Positions 35,716 through 47,379 of a stretch of DNA of 64,000 nt are shown here, one piece after another (position 1 is the stretch's first letter; each line of letters begins with the position of its first letter). Below the pieces are notes generated by a model, which did not search any database, was not told where the DNA came from, and saw only the letters and a list, made by a program, of their open reading frames with translations. Source of the DNA: Microvelia longipes. Its lineage: Eukaryota > Arthropoda > Insecta > Hemiptera > Veliidae. The DNA is taken from positions 6,090,209-6,154,208 of the forward strand of contig JACMZG010001913.1 in assembly GCA_018340805.1 (NCBI GenBank), written 5' to 3'. Both the position numbers and the translations under genes were made by a program.

Positions 35716-36720
35716 ATATTATATATATAATATATATATATAGATATATATATAATATATATATATTAATTTGAAGTGAATAAATAGTTCTCATCAAGTA
35801 AGAATGAATATTTAATTAAATCATGCCACCTCCGTGGCGAGGTCGTTAGAGCGTAGTCTTTACACTGGACCTTGACACTATTAAGGTTACTCTTTAGGTA
35901 GTTACTCCCCAGATGGTTACTCCCAAAAGGGATTATTGGTTACTCCCCAAGGATTTTATGTAGATAGTTACTCCCTTATAACAAGGTAAGAAAAAGAAAG
36001 GTTTAAGGGCAAAAATGTATATTAAAAACAAAGAAAAGAGAAAAGGGGCACTTTCATAGAAAAGAGACCCTCAAACAGCGGTCTTTTTTCTACATAAGTA
36101 CTCATGGGGCGACAGTATAGACAAGTTATTGAATATAATGAATTTAATATAAACAAACTGTAGATATTCAACCTCTAAACGGGCAGGATGTGAAAATACA
36201 TGGACCAATGAGGGACCCAATTTCCAATAAAGTACTAAATCATAAAGAAATAGGTAAATATATATTAAATTATGAAATATACTTAAATTGATAATAAAGC
36301 AATAAATAATTATAAGTAAATAATGTGTAAGTAATTATGAAGAGTTGAAGTAAAAATATAAAACCTAAAACTAAGAGCAATATACATACACAACAGAGAA
36401 GAAAATTTGATACAAGCTCAATGCATAATAGAGTTTCAGAAACTTGAACATTGAAATGTTTTACTTACTTTGAAAACGCTTGTATCATTATAATATCAAT
36501 ATCAATTCGATTTTACTTGAGATAAAACATACACAATGAGATGATTTCCACGGTCAAATAAAAATAAACAGTAATTTTTTTACAAAAAGAATAAAGATAT
36601 TAACAGATTTAAAATATTTGTTAAAATGAAATGAAAATGTCAAACAAAAATAAAAAATGGCATTATATAATTGTAAATATTGAAAAAATACATAACTTGG
36701 TACAAGTTATGTTATATAGT
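34373..36720. other. Presumed upstream region of chitin-binding gene 1; no other gene
   Basis: Very AT-rich. Holds a (TA)n tract at 35690-35770 and a tRNA-like SINE head at 35822-35875. No reading frame with family features. A promoter for gene 1 should lie at the left end but no confident core element stands out. Confidence 0.45.
35822..35875 (+). mobile_element. tRNA-like SINE head fragment
   Basis: CCTCCGTGGCGAGGTCGTTAGAGCGTAGTC resembles a tRNA 5' half with box A (TGGCGAGGTCGTTAGAGCG). It matches the head of the SINE at 40041-40266 and stops before box B. Confidence 0.55.
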
Positions 36721-36754
36721 ATAAGATAGAGTTGTACGGAAGTAACTATCTGAA

Positions 36755-38045
36755 AAAGGTTACTTCCCTCATGGTGTTGTTGGGGAGTATCCATCTGAAT
36801 AAGGTTACTCAGAGACCTTCTTTTAAATGTTTCTCTGAAGACTCCTCTTTAAATACGCGTTGTTCCATCCTCTTATAACGTGATGTTGGGCGTTACTCTT
36901 CTTTAAATAGCGTTACCATCTCCTTTTTAAATGTTACTCCCCTCATGCGTTGGTGTGGGAAGTAGAAGAAGGTTACTTGAGACCTTCTTTAAATCGTTAT
37001 CCCCTCATTGTTTGTTGGGGAAGAAGAAGGTTACTTAGAGACCTCTTTAAATGGTTTCTCCCCTCATAGACCATTCTTTAAATGTTACTCCCCTCATCTG
37101 AAGAAGGTTACTTAGCCGTTTCTCCCCTCATGTTGTTGGGGAGTATCCATCTGAAAGAAGGTTACTTAGAGAATCGTTACTCCCTCATGGTGGTTGTTGG
37201 GGAGTATCCATCTGAAGAAGTTACTTAGAGACTTCTTTAAAATGGTTTCTCCCCTCTAGCGTTTGGGGAGTATCCATCTGAAGAAGGTTACTTAGAGACC
37301 TTCTTTAAATCGTTACTCCCCCTCATGGTGTTGTTGGGAGTATCCATCGAAGAAGGTTACTTAAGACCTTCTTTAAATGCCTCCCCTCATAGTGTTGTTG
37401 GGGAGTATCCATCTGAAGAAGGTTACTTAGAGACTTCTTTAAATCGTTACTCCCCTCATGGTGTTGTTGGGAGTATCCATCTGAAGAGGTTATTAGGACT
37501 TCTTTAAATGGTTTCTCCCCTCATAGCGTTGTTGGGGAGTATCCATCTGAAGAAGGTTACTTAGAGACCTTCTTTAAAATCGTTACTCCCTCATGGTGTT
37601 GTTGGGAGTATCCATCTGAAGAAGGTTACTTAGAGACCTTCTTTAAATGGTTTCTCCCCTCATAGCGTTGTTGGGAGTATCCATCTGAAGAAGGTTACTT
37701 AGAGACTTCTTTAAAATCGTTACTCCCTCATGGTTTGTTGGGGAGTATCCATCTGAGAAGGTTCTTAGAGACCTTCTTTTTAAATGGTTTCTCCCCTCAT
37801 GGTGTTGTTGGGGAGTATCCATCTGAAGAAGGTTACTTAGAGACCTTCTTTAAATCGTTACTCCCCTCATGGTGTTGTTGGGGAGTATCCATCTGAAGAA
37901 GGTTACTTAGAGACCTTCTTTAAATGGTTTCTCCCCTCATGGCGTTGTTGGGGGAGTATCCATCTGAAGAAGGTTACTTAGAGACCTTCTTTAAATCGTT
38001 ACTCCCCTCATGGTGTTGTTGGGAGTATCCATCTGGAAGAAAGTT
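36755..38045 (+). repeat. 70-bp satellite with alternating unit types, about 18 units
   Basis: Unit: CATCTGAAGAAGGTTACTTA, GAGACCTTCTTTAAA, then either TCGTTACTCCCCTCATGG (type A) or TGGTTTCTCCCCTCATAG (type B), then TGTTGTTGGGGAGTATC. From about 37260 to 38000 types A and B alternate strictly, making a dimeric repeat of about 140 bp. Units left of 37250 are shortened and disordered. The phrase TACTCCC also occurs singly at 35890-35970. Confidence 0.95.
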
Positions 38046-38519
38046 CTCAGCATTTGTTTAACGGTTAATAAATTTGGGAAGGGAAGAGTGGGGGGGGGGA
38101 TCAAGCAAAGGGGGGTAACACACAAAGTTTCAAATGTCACTTATAAGATACGTGTAGTGTAAGAAATCAATACAATAAAAATAAATTTTATTTAGAAATG
38201 AATGTAAAAATAAAAAAGTATACAAAAATGTTTTGTTCGTGCGTCGTAGAACTTTAATAATAAATGTAAATATTTTTAAATAAATTATATATTATTACAT
38301 AATTGTAATTTTAGAAAAAGAATGTACAGAAAATTGTTTGTTTGTGAGCAGAACTTTATTAATAAAGGTGCAGCATTTTTTTAAATAATTATTTATACAT
38401 AAATGTAAGCTTAAAAAACAAATGTACATACATTATAATTTAATTTGTGCCCAACACTTTCTAAATAAAATGTATAGTATTTTCAAATAAATTTATATTT
38501 ATACGGAAACGTAATCTTT

Positions 38520-38521
38520 GT

Positions 38522-38588
<67 letters not shown>

Positions 38589-38642
38589 CTATATATACCG
38601 TTACTAATTTTTATAAGTATTTTCTTAGTGTTCCTATCTTAA

Positions 38643-38684
<42 letters not shown>

Positions 38685-38685
38685 A
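38520..38685. repeat. Two (TA)n microsatellites
   Basis: TA runs at 38520-38597 and 38648-38682, between the 70-bp satellite and the 3' end of chitin-binding gene 2. Confidence 0.95.
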
Positions 38686-38916
38686 AAATTGTTCGATAGT
38701 TGTCTTCTTAGTTCATCCTAAATTAGATGCGATATTTTAGAAGAGCAACATTGTTTTGAATTTTTAGTAAAGATTGATACGTCTGTTTTTGCTTGAACAA
38801 TGCTGTGAGTAGTATACTACTATTATGTTTATATAATATAATAGCATATTATTTTATATAATATTTCATTTGTAAAATACTCATCGTAAATAATTATTAC
38901 AAGAACTTAAACTGAA

Positions 38917-39876
38917 TCAGTCTTTACAGTTTGTGCTGGATTTTGGTACACACTGGAATTCATTTTTGTCGAAAGCTTCTTCAGAAGGACATGGCAAGTT
39001 TTGTCTTACTATGATCGGGGTTGTTGCATTTAGGTAGTAAGTATCACATTTATAATAATTGTTACAGTTAGCTAAGTCTTGCATAAGACCGTCCCTTTGA
39101 CAGATTGGTTCGCAAACTTGAGACGTCGTATTTAGTTTATAGCTCTGGGGACATCTGTCAACGACGAGAGGCTGATTGTTAGAGCAGTATGAGAAGTAGT
39201 GAGTGTCACCTATTATTTGTTTGATACCTGTGTTAGTATTTGGGAGTTTGCTGCAATCAACGGCATTACAAGTGTATTCGTTGGGTGATTGGCATTTCAT
39301 CTCGTCCGGATCGTAAACGTTACCTTCTAAACAGAAGAACTCCTGGGCAGTGTATTCGTTGCAAACATGATAAATAGAACAATTCTGTGGATCTGGGAAG
39401 TAGCCGTCGTCCATACATATAAAATTATCAGGTGCTCCACATCTGCTGTAATCTGGTGATACGGAGCAAGTCCCTGAATTGAAATCACAAAACGGTGCTT
39501 TCGACGGACACGGGATTTGAGCTACTGGAACTAATTCACCACCTTTGGGACGACAAATTTGTGCGGTGTAGCAGTCTGAACAGGTAAAGGGGGAAGAACA
39601 TTTTTGTTCTGGAGGAGGAGTCGAGGTCGCAGTCGTAGTTGGAGTAGTTGAAGTTACAGCTGTCGTTAGAGGAGTAGATCCAGTCGTAACAGTAAATGGG
39701 TCAAAAAGCCATGATTCTGCATTTGTACTTCTCTTTACAAAATTTGATGTTAATAACACCGGTTTATTCTCCCTTGGGTAGCTCTTTAGTAGCATTGATC
39801 CTGGGAGTGGTGGGTAAATCTCATTTACTGATTTACCAGTCCAATCAGGATCAATCCACGCCAAGCTGCTGCCAAC
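38917..39876 (-). CDS. Secreted chitin-binding protein, main exon (gene 2, paralogue of gene 1)
   Basis: 960 nt from acceptor TTTGTTACAG (39877) to TGA at 38919-38917, encoding 319 residues. The open frame extends further upstream to 39984 but has no ATG there, so the start is in another exon. It begins VGSSLAWIDPDW, the tail of a signal peptide, followed by a Thr/Pro-rich mucin-like linker (exon residues about 63-89) and four cysteine modules at about 93-137, 146-195, 208-255 and 259-309. Module 2 is a clear peritrophin-A domain (FICMDDGYFPDPQNCSIYHVC). Module spacing and phrases such as HYFxYC, VDRC and EPIC match gene 1; the linker is the main difference. Expected to be an extracellular chitin-matrix protein. 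Confidence 0.92.
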   Translation of the reverse strand, partial: VGSSLAWIDPDWTGKSVNEIYPPLPGSMLLKSYPRENKPVLLTSNFVKRSTNAESWLFDPFTVTTGSTPLTTAVTSTTPTTTATSTPPPEQKCSSPFTCSDCYTAQICRPKGGELVPVAQIPCPSKAPFCDFNSGTCSVSPDYSRCGAPDNFICMDDGYFPDPQNCSIYHVCNEYTAQEFFCLEGNVYDPDEMKCQSPNEYTCNAVDCSKLPNTNTGIKQIIGDTHYFSYCSNNQPLVVDRCPQSYKLNTTSQVCEPICQRDGLMQDLANCNNYYKCDTYYLNATTPIIVRQNLPCPSEEAFDKNEFQCVPKSSTNCKD

Positions 39877-40040
39877 CTGTAACAAATAAGTAACACATAT
39901 ATACGACACACAATTTACATAGCTAATAACAGCGCTGATTTTCCTTCTGCTAACGTTGAAATAATTTTTTTTTTTATGAATCAATTATGAATGACATATA
40001 ATCCAAAAACCAGGCCTAAAACGTGACTCATTTTGTACTA

Positions 40041-40266
40041 TGAAATGAAATGCCCGTTTTAGGGCCTTTCGGCCCATCAGGGTATTCACCCTGCGGGAAC
40101 CACCTCAGGTGGAAAGCATCTACTACACTCTAAGAATTAATTAAAGTTGGCGAAATCTTTTTAATACAAATACTATTCATAAAATCTTAAAGCATAATCC
40201 GGGCTGCGAACCCCGGACCTCCGGTGCCGAAATCGAACGCCTTTACGATCACGGCCACGGAGGCAG
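40041..40266 (-). mobile_element. tRNA-derived SINE flanked by 39-bp perfect direct repeats
   Basis: On the minus strand: head GCCTCCGTGGCCGTGATCGT with box A-like sequence, box B GGGGTTCGCAGCCCGG, body CGCCAACTTTAATTAATTC, GGTGGTTCCCGCAGG, TGATGGGCCGAAAGGCCC, and a 3' tail of CATTTCATTTCA. The same 39 bases flank it at 40002-40040 and 40267-40305. It interrupts repeat family H. Confidence 0.82.
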
Positions 40267-41730
40267 TCCAAAAACCAGGCCTAAAACGTGACTCATTTTG
40301 TACTACTTTACACTAAATATTTCTGAAATATATCTTAAATTATGAAGGAAAAGCATAGTCTGCCTATCCAGAGAGGAGTCCTTCGTATGAATACGCTCGC
40401 TCAAAATATTAGAAAATCGCACGAATTCTAGTTTTCTTGCAATAAGTAGGTCCTTGTGGGTTGTGTGCAAAACACGAAGAAGACATTTTTTAAATCTTAC
40501 AAAATTTCCTATAAAACGAGTATTTTATCATCAAAATCGGCTAACCACAACTAAAGTTATAGCATTTGTTATATGGCAAAAAAATTCTCAAATATCCAAT
40601 ATTTTTTTAAGAAATTCGTTGACTTGGATAAATTAACAACTTTTTTGGTTTTTTTGAAAGAGCCATAAATTTGGTTATAGCCATCCGATTTTGATGATTA
40701 AACAATCGTTTTAAAGGAATTTTTATCAATTTTAAAACATGTTTTTTTTATATTTTTGGACACGACCTACAGGGAACCACTTGTTGCAAGAAATTTGATA
40801 TTTGTGCAATATTCTGAAATTTTTGAGCATGCGTAAAATATGATGGGCTTCACCTCTAGATATTTTTGCGATTCAAAGTCCGTAGCAGCGCCACCGTCGC
40901 TAATAAGAAATTGATAACGAAAGGGTTATCGTTGTTAAAGTCCTTATGGGGATTTTCTGGTTTTACTTATTTGTGACGATTATTTCTTTAAATTGTTTAT
41001 CAAAGTGCTGTAATTTAACTAATTTTAGGGCGTATGAACCTCAGTAGAATCACTATTTATTGAAAAATAGCGTTTTTTAATGGTTTGTCACGAGTATTTA
41101 AATTGAGAAGAAGATGAAGATCATAATATATGTGTTTATTTTATTTATTGTTAATTGATGTTACTTTATTTAATAATTTTAGTTTGCACACAAACACACA
41201 AAATTACCATTTAATTGCATTAAATTGTTGACATTGGTTAAAACCGGTATTTAAATTAATCTGATTTTCACCGTAATGGTGTCTTAATTTTATATATATA
41301 AATAATATATATATATTATATATATATTATATATATACTATATATATATATATTATACTATATATATAAATATTCACTAAAATAATTAATAATCAACAAA
41401 TTCACTTTTTTTTGTAAAACGTTTGTTTAAATTAACGTTTAGGTTTTATTATTTCTGGGTTAAATCGTATTAGCAAACCAATGGTCCGTTCTAATAATTT
41501 TCATCACATTTAATCCAAATTAACAAACAATAAATAAATAATAAAGAAGAATTTTATCGGCTCCCATGCTAATCCTATAATAAAAATTTTTTTGATCTCT
41601 CTTTCGTTTTCCCGCCATTGGTATTGCCAACCTTACAACTATTCTTTGAATCGCGAATAGACTCTGTTCATTCTCCATTATTGAAGTAGTACAAAATGAG
41701 TCACATTTTTTCAGGTCCGGCTCTTGGACA
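40267..41730. mobile_element. Dispersed repeat family H, copy 2
   Basis: Starts ACGTGACTCATTTTGTACTA and ends inverted, GAAGTAGTACAAAATGAGTC. The left half matches 3475-3840 and 4270-4565. The middle (40870-41680) has additional AT-rich sequence and a TA tract at 41295-41375. No protein seen. Confidence 0.62.
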
Positions 41731-42094
41731 AATAGATTATGGATACATTTGAGATTTTATGAATTTTATGGCTCATAAACTAAACAGACTCAAAATTTTT
41801 AAAACAAAAATACTCTGAAAAATGAAAAACTGTCAAAAATATAATGCACTTCGTCAAATTATCCTTTAGCAAGTTTTCATATAAAAATTACGCGTATTTT
41901 AAGCTTATCCAACGGGTTTCAAAGACAAGCTATAATCAAATTATAGATTTAATTAATGGCAACGAAAACCACTTCGCTCTAGAAGCTTAAACTTTTACTG
42001 AGGGCCTTCACCAAATTATTAATTAAACATGAATATTATAAAAAAGTTTCTTATTTTTGGACTTATAAAACAATATATAAATAAAAACAGAGTA

Positions 42095-43000
42095 GTTACA
42101 CAAAAGTCCTTTATTTTTTTTTAATATATATATAATAACTAAGCTTTCGACTAAAAATTATTCATCATCAGAGTTTGACAAATATAAAATATAAAAATAA
42201 AATACAATTTTACAGACTACTTATTTGCACCCTTCGGTAATGTTGTAAGCTAATGTTTAAAAAACCGTTAAAAAACTTTACATTGAAGAATTTTTTTAAA
42301 AATATCAGTGTTACCAATAATATTAATTGAAAAAACAATATTTTTAACTAAAGCCAAAGAAAGAACCAAGAAAGAACAAAAATCCGGATTCAGTATATAA
42401 AATTCCCTGTTCTCAATGCCCCCAATATTATATAGTGAAACAAAACAGTATCTAAATAAAGACTGGCCCAAGCATAAATAAGACTGCAAAAAAGATTAAA
42501 GATCATACTGGGACTTTCTACCACAAACATATACAGGACACAGATTTGATTTTTTGACAATCCTCTGAATCCTGCAAAAATGAACCTAATTAGCCAAAAA
42601 AAGGAAAGTTAAAGAATGAATAAATATAGTCCAAATTGATAACAATGTAATTTTAAAAAATATGTAGAAGAATTAAGCTCCATTTACTCAAATTTATAAG
42701 CGAACTCTTAAAATCTTTGTAAATTCTTGATTTTAGTTTTTAAAATAATTGTTTTTTTTTTTCAACTAATATTATGGTAACACTGATATTTTTAAAAATT
42801 CCTTCAATGTAACAGTTTTTCACGGTTTTTTTAAAACATAGCTTACAAAAACATACCAAGGTGCATATGAAAGTAGTCCTGTAGAATTGTCATTTTTTCA
42901 AATTTTTATATTTTATATTTGTTAAACTCTGATGATGACTTATTTTAAGTCGAAAGCTTAGTTATTAATTATATATTAAAATAGGACTTTTGTGTAAAAC
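42095..43000. mobile_element. Element with about 220-bp inverted ends around unique core
   Basis: The left arm 42095-42312 (CTTTCGACTAAAAATTATTC, CATCATCAGAGTTTGACAAA, TCAGTGTTACC) is repeated inverted at 42774-43000. The core (42313-42773) holds a short minus frame with no recognised domain. CATCATCAGAG next to a CTTTCGAC phrase resembles termini of Penelope-like elements, but no reverse transcriptase or GIY-YIG domain is visible. Confidence 0.6.
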
Positions 43001-43547
43001 TATCCTTTTTTTAATTTAGGAATATTATACTAAATATATTTTTTACAAAAATCCCGTTTTAATCAAAATATTTTGTAGTAATGCATTTGTATTTTTAACT
43101 GTTCTTTTCATCTATAAGGTAGGTGTATTGGAAAAAGTATTGGTTTTGCGAAAAATCGCAAACCGGGATGAAACACAATTTTTGTTTATAATGTTTTTTG
43201 GAGACTCTTGAGTAAATTTTCACATAGTTTGTCTGTCTGTATGGTTTTATGTGTCTATCATCGTAGCTCGCCCCGTGTATTTATGCTATAAAGTTAAAAA
43301 CTTTGCACAAAAATCACTCTATACGGGTAGTGTGGCATCCTAGAAAAATATTTTCTTTATGATTCATTAACCCTTATGATGCATCACAAAAATTTTCAAA
43401 AATCATAACACTAGAAAAAGTGTTTATCAACGCATGTAGCTTGAGCTAGACTATACATATGCCGCCAAAATTCATATTAATTATCAGTATTAGATCATTT
43501 TGATCAAATTAACTTGCTGTACGCTTTGTTTTAATAAATTATTCAAA

Positions 43548-44545
43548 AAAATGGGTTACGGGGTTCCTCGGAAACTTTTCCTTTTCATATGGGATTCGCT
43601 AACACTCATCACTTCCTTGCTTCCGGACTGCGCATTCGGTCGTCCTTAAAAATATACAATTTGCCCAAAATAATTTACTGAAACATATCTTCGGAGTCGC
43701 TTCGCTTATCTCAGATCGTAAATGCAGTCCGTATCATTCTCAGGCAGTCACCAAAATTCAACACTGACAAACGCTCAAGCTGCTTAATTTTTATCATCCA
43801 CAAAATCATGGATATACTTTTCGAAGCTGAAACGAAACTTTGTTCCTTATTTTATTAATAAAGGTATAACACTTGAACTAAATAAAAGGTTAATTGAATC
43901 GAAATCCAATTTTTTTAATTTTTTAAAAATTTTTTAAAAAACGTACACAAGTCATCGATAAAAGTTTAACTAAACTGATAATCGCGCTGAAACTTAAAAA
44001 ATCCGTCAGTCTTATATATAGCCGCCGCGTGCCAAATCCTATTCCGATTGCATCATTTTTCCGCGTTTTTATGATTTTCCGAAAATTGTTTCTGAGTCAT
44101 TATTTGCGAGTTATTCCACTGTCCTAAAAAATATTTTCCGAATAGCACAATTACAGCGATGGGAATAATTTTTGTACGAAATTTCCTTCTTATACGCATG
44201 AATACACCAGGAGCTGTGATATTAACAGACAGAGACACACACATACAGACGACAACTTTAAAAAAAACCAACTCAGAGGTCTTTAAAACACCTGAAACGA
44301 AATACCGGTTTTTATGCTCCGGTTTTGGATTTTTTTTCGGCAAACACAATACTTTTAACTCGTAGGCTTCGCGGTTTTTGTCATGAATGATTTAAGTCTT
44401 CCGGTGGTGACCTGCGTCAATGGTAGATGAAGATCCAATTCATTCCCATTCATTTTGTGGATTCTTCATCTACATTGACGCGGTTCACCACGAAGATCTA
44501 AATCTTCATCACAATTACTCTTTCTATATACCCTACGGTATAAAT
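43548..44545 (-). repeat. Dispersed repeat family K, longest copy
   Basis: About 1 kb from TGGGTTACGGGGTTCCTCGG, through the TCGCTTCGCTTATC block, CATGGATATACTT and TTTTCCGCGTTTTTATGATT, to a CACACACAT tract, ACCGGTTTTTATGCTCCGG and the foldback 44398-44510. No reading frame survives on either strand; the two overlapping frames at 44053-44365 are opposite-strand artefacts. Confidence 0.65.
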
Positions 44546-44587
44546 GAGTAAACTTAACATAATCATTAAAATTGAAATTCAACTCAC

Positions 44588-44619
44588 CAGACATAAGAAA
44601 AAAAGAATATTTATCAATC
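44588..44619 (-). CDS. Tentative signal-peptide exon of chitin-binding gene 2
   Basis: On the minus strand ACAATTTAG (possible acceptor) is followed by codons LINILFFLCL and donor CTG|GTGAGT at 44588/44587 in phase 0. Joined to VGSSLAW this makes a convincing hydrophobic core and cleavage region, paralleling gene 1. No ATG lies in frame before the next upstream stop, so the initiating codon would have to be in a further exon, or this is coincidence. Confidence 0.38.
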
Positions 44620-45279
44620 CTAAATTGTTAAGATTGCTACACTAATTAATTAATTAAAGAAGTACTTTCTTTTTATAGCTCTTATTAAATTCGACAGTTC
44701 TGTCTTACGAACAATCACTGACAATCAAACCACTTGTTTGCTTATCGCTCGTATATTTTTTTACGAGTGTCCGACATTGTTATGGTACCGTTTTGTGACT
44801 TTCCAGCATGTTAAGCATGTGCTAATATTTAATTTGTACATATTTTAACGTTAAAATTGGTTTTGGACTTTTATTTTTTAAATGTCAATTAATTTTTTTT
44901 TATCATTTAAAAATTTTTTAATTGTTATTTGACAACAATTATGTAAAAACACATACGATTTTTTTCCTAATTTAATACTTTAGGCTATGTAGCGAGAAAG
45001 TATTGTGTTTTAAAAACCTAAATCTGGATGTCATCACACAAATTATTCGTTTCAGATGTTTGGTATAAATGTGTGTTGTGTGTAATGTGTGTATGGTGTG
45101 TGTGTGTGTGGTTGTATGGCTTGGTTCCTGCTAAACCAAACCTCAACACACTTTTAAAGTACAAGGCGAAACAGTATAGTTATTATATATAAATCTACAT
45201 ATGAGGTCCTAAATTTTTGCCTATACCTAGTTTTTCATTTAGGGTAAGGGATCTTTAACGAGTACCCTGACAACGCACA

Positions 45280-45475
45280 GGCTCGAGACCCACCGGCTTT
45301 TACGTCCTTTCTGAAGGACGTGGATACGCAGAATTTTTACCCTCTCAAAAAAAATCAAGAGGCCCGTGCTGGGATTGAACCCATGAGTAATAAACTCGGA
45401 GTTTAAAGCTCATTCATCTCTGTGCATCAGCCCGCGTACCTTAACACTACCACCACGGGGACTCTCCATTCTAAT
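45280..45475 (-). mobile_element. tRNA-derived SINE, second type
   Basis: On the minus strand: AGAGTCCCCGTGGTGGTAGT with box A-like GTGGTAGTGTTAAGG, a 60-base middle, box B GGGTTCAATCCCAGCACGGG, then an A/T-rich tail. Different head from the SINE at 40041. Confidence 0.68.
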
Positions 45476-45670
45476 GAAAGTTTCACCTGATATATTTATC
45501 TCACTGGACTTAGTCAAACCGAAAGTATTCCAGACTGGAACTTCTATTCAGAAATTAGGTCGGAGACAAGGGATTTATATAGCATACGTTATGTACAAAC
45601 AAAGTAACAAAAACCAAAACAATTAGATGAAAGATTAGAGGTGATACGTAGAATCATGCCTCAAATAATT

Positions 45671-46187
45671 ACTATATATAAAGGAGCACTACTGATAACA
45701 CGAAAGCCCGGTTCACTAAGTAGCGGCCATCCAAAATATACATCTAAAAAAAAATGTTGGCAATACTTCCGGTTGCTGAATTATTGTTTATTATCATGAT
45801 TAAGAATTCATAAAATACTAAATTAAATATCGGTGCATTACAATATTTAAAAGCATTTTAAAATTGTAGTTTTAAGATATTTATTAAATTTATATTAAAC
45901 ATATTCCTGCGTCAACTAAATATAGATTCTTGTATTCCGCCCTCTTTTGCCCATCTAAGACCGGTTTTATTAAAATTACTCAGTGCAGTGTTTTAAGTTA
46001 TTATATTTGTTCTTACGACCTTCATCATTAACCTACATACTTATGACACATATTTAAAATAATGTTTTATTGTCAGGTTTAGCAGCATTACTTAAGTGCA
46101 GCCAGTCAAGCGCGACTTTCGTGTTTCAGTAAAATTCAATTGTGTTACGGTCCTGTGCTCCCTTCTATATATAGTATTATTCTAATA
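45671..46187. mobile_element. Inverted-end element family E, copy 1
   Basis: About 515 bp whose ends contain CTGATAACACGAAAGCC and, inverted, CGACTTTCGTGTTTCAG, with an outer end ATATAGTATTATTCTAATAG. Interior phrases (GGCAATACTTCCGGTTGCTG, ATATCGGTGCATTACA, GACCGGTTTTATTAAA) match copies at 59252-59792 and 62541-63056. Confidence 0.75.
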
Positions 46188-46794
46188 GAATCAAGCCAAG
46201 CTGCTGATTAGCTTATGTTATTGTTTTGAGTGACAAACATATCAAGGTTAGACACGCGTAGTTTCTCTGTTTCATCTTGATTTTTATGTGAATATATTAT
46301 TGTAATTTGTAGAACTAATAGTTAATTATAACCAATAACTAAGTGTAACAAATATAAATATATTCATTCTTACAATAAACATTGACAGCTTGTCAATAAC
46401 ATAATGCCAAACTTGTAAATTAGAACAAATTAATCTGTAAATGTATTTATAATTGTAATTGAAACGAGTTCTAAGAATAGGCTATTTATTTTACGAGTGT
46501 ACAAGGTGACAGTTAAGCACTTTCAAAACCTCGAGAGTAATATAAATACCACTTCAAGCCTTTAACAGCCTCATTCAAGTATTATGTATTTTATTATCAC
46601 CTCCTCAGAGATGTATTGCCTTCGCTCTTATATTTTATTTCCTTTATTTTAATATTCTCAGTATTTTAATTAAATATTTATTATTTTTTTATACATTAAG
46701 TACTTTTATTGTTTTTTTGGTCCATTAATTAAAATTAATTTTCTTGGAATGAATAACTAAAATTAGCAGACCCTCTTTTACGGTCTATTATCAA

Positions 46795-47265
46795 GATTGT
46801 TTAAATATGCATAAAATATGTAATACTAAAATAACTAATATAATACTAAATGGACTAACATAATAATGTAAAAATATTTAAACTAAATCGACTAACATAA
46901 TACTAAAATATGTAATACTAAAATAGACTAACATGATACCTAAAAATATGTAATACTAAATAGACTAATATATACAACATAAACATATGTCATACTAAAT
47001 AGACTAACATAAGCACTAAAATATGTAATACTAAAATATGACTTAACATAACACTAAAATATGTATAACTAAAATAGACTAAACTTAATACTAAAATATG
47101 TAATACTAAAATAGAGCTAACATAATACTATAAAATATGTATACTTAAATAGAACTATTTACATAATACTAAAATATTAATACTAAAATAGACTACATAA
47201 TACTAAAATATGTAATACTAAATAACTACATAATACTAAATAGATAACATAACACTAAAAATATT
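46795..47265 (+). repeat. 36-bp AT-rich minisatellite
   Basis: Units of ACTAACATAATACTAAAATA followed by TGTAATACTAAAATAG, about 13 copies with many small indels. Confidence 0.9.
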
Positions 47266-47379
47266 TAATAATAAGTATTATATATCTGTCTAATCAGTTT
47301 TAATAAGTTTTAAATTTAGTCTAATACAATGTTTTATTTTTCATTATTTTTTTTTCTTTTTTGTTTCAGGTACTAGAAC

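Noticed and set aside
36755..38045. CRISPR-like array of regularly spaced repeats
   Set aside because: The whole 70-bp unit is repeated with no unique spacers, and the genome is eukaryotic.
39877..39984. N-terminal extension of chitin-binding gene 2 in the same open frame
   Set aside because: No ATG in the extension (the first codon is TTG), and a strong acceptor lies at 39877.
40195..40262. Possible tRNA gene (box A and box B present on the minus strand)
   Set aside because: Cloverleaf stems are not maintained, and it is continuous with a SINE body and tail that recur elsewhere.
44053..44365. Overlapping opposite-strand frames of 98 and 68 residues
   Set aside because: Both fall in a copy of dispersed family K that is non-coding in its other copies.
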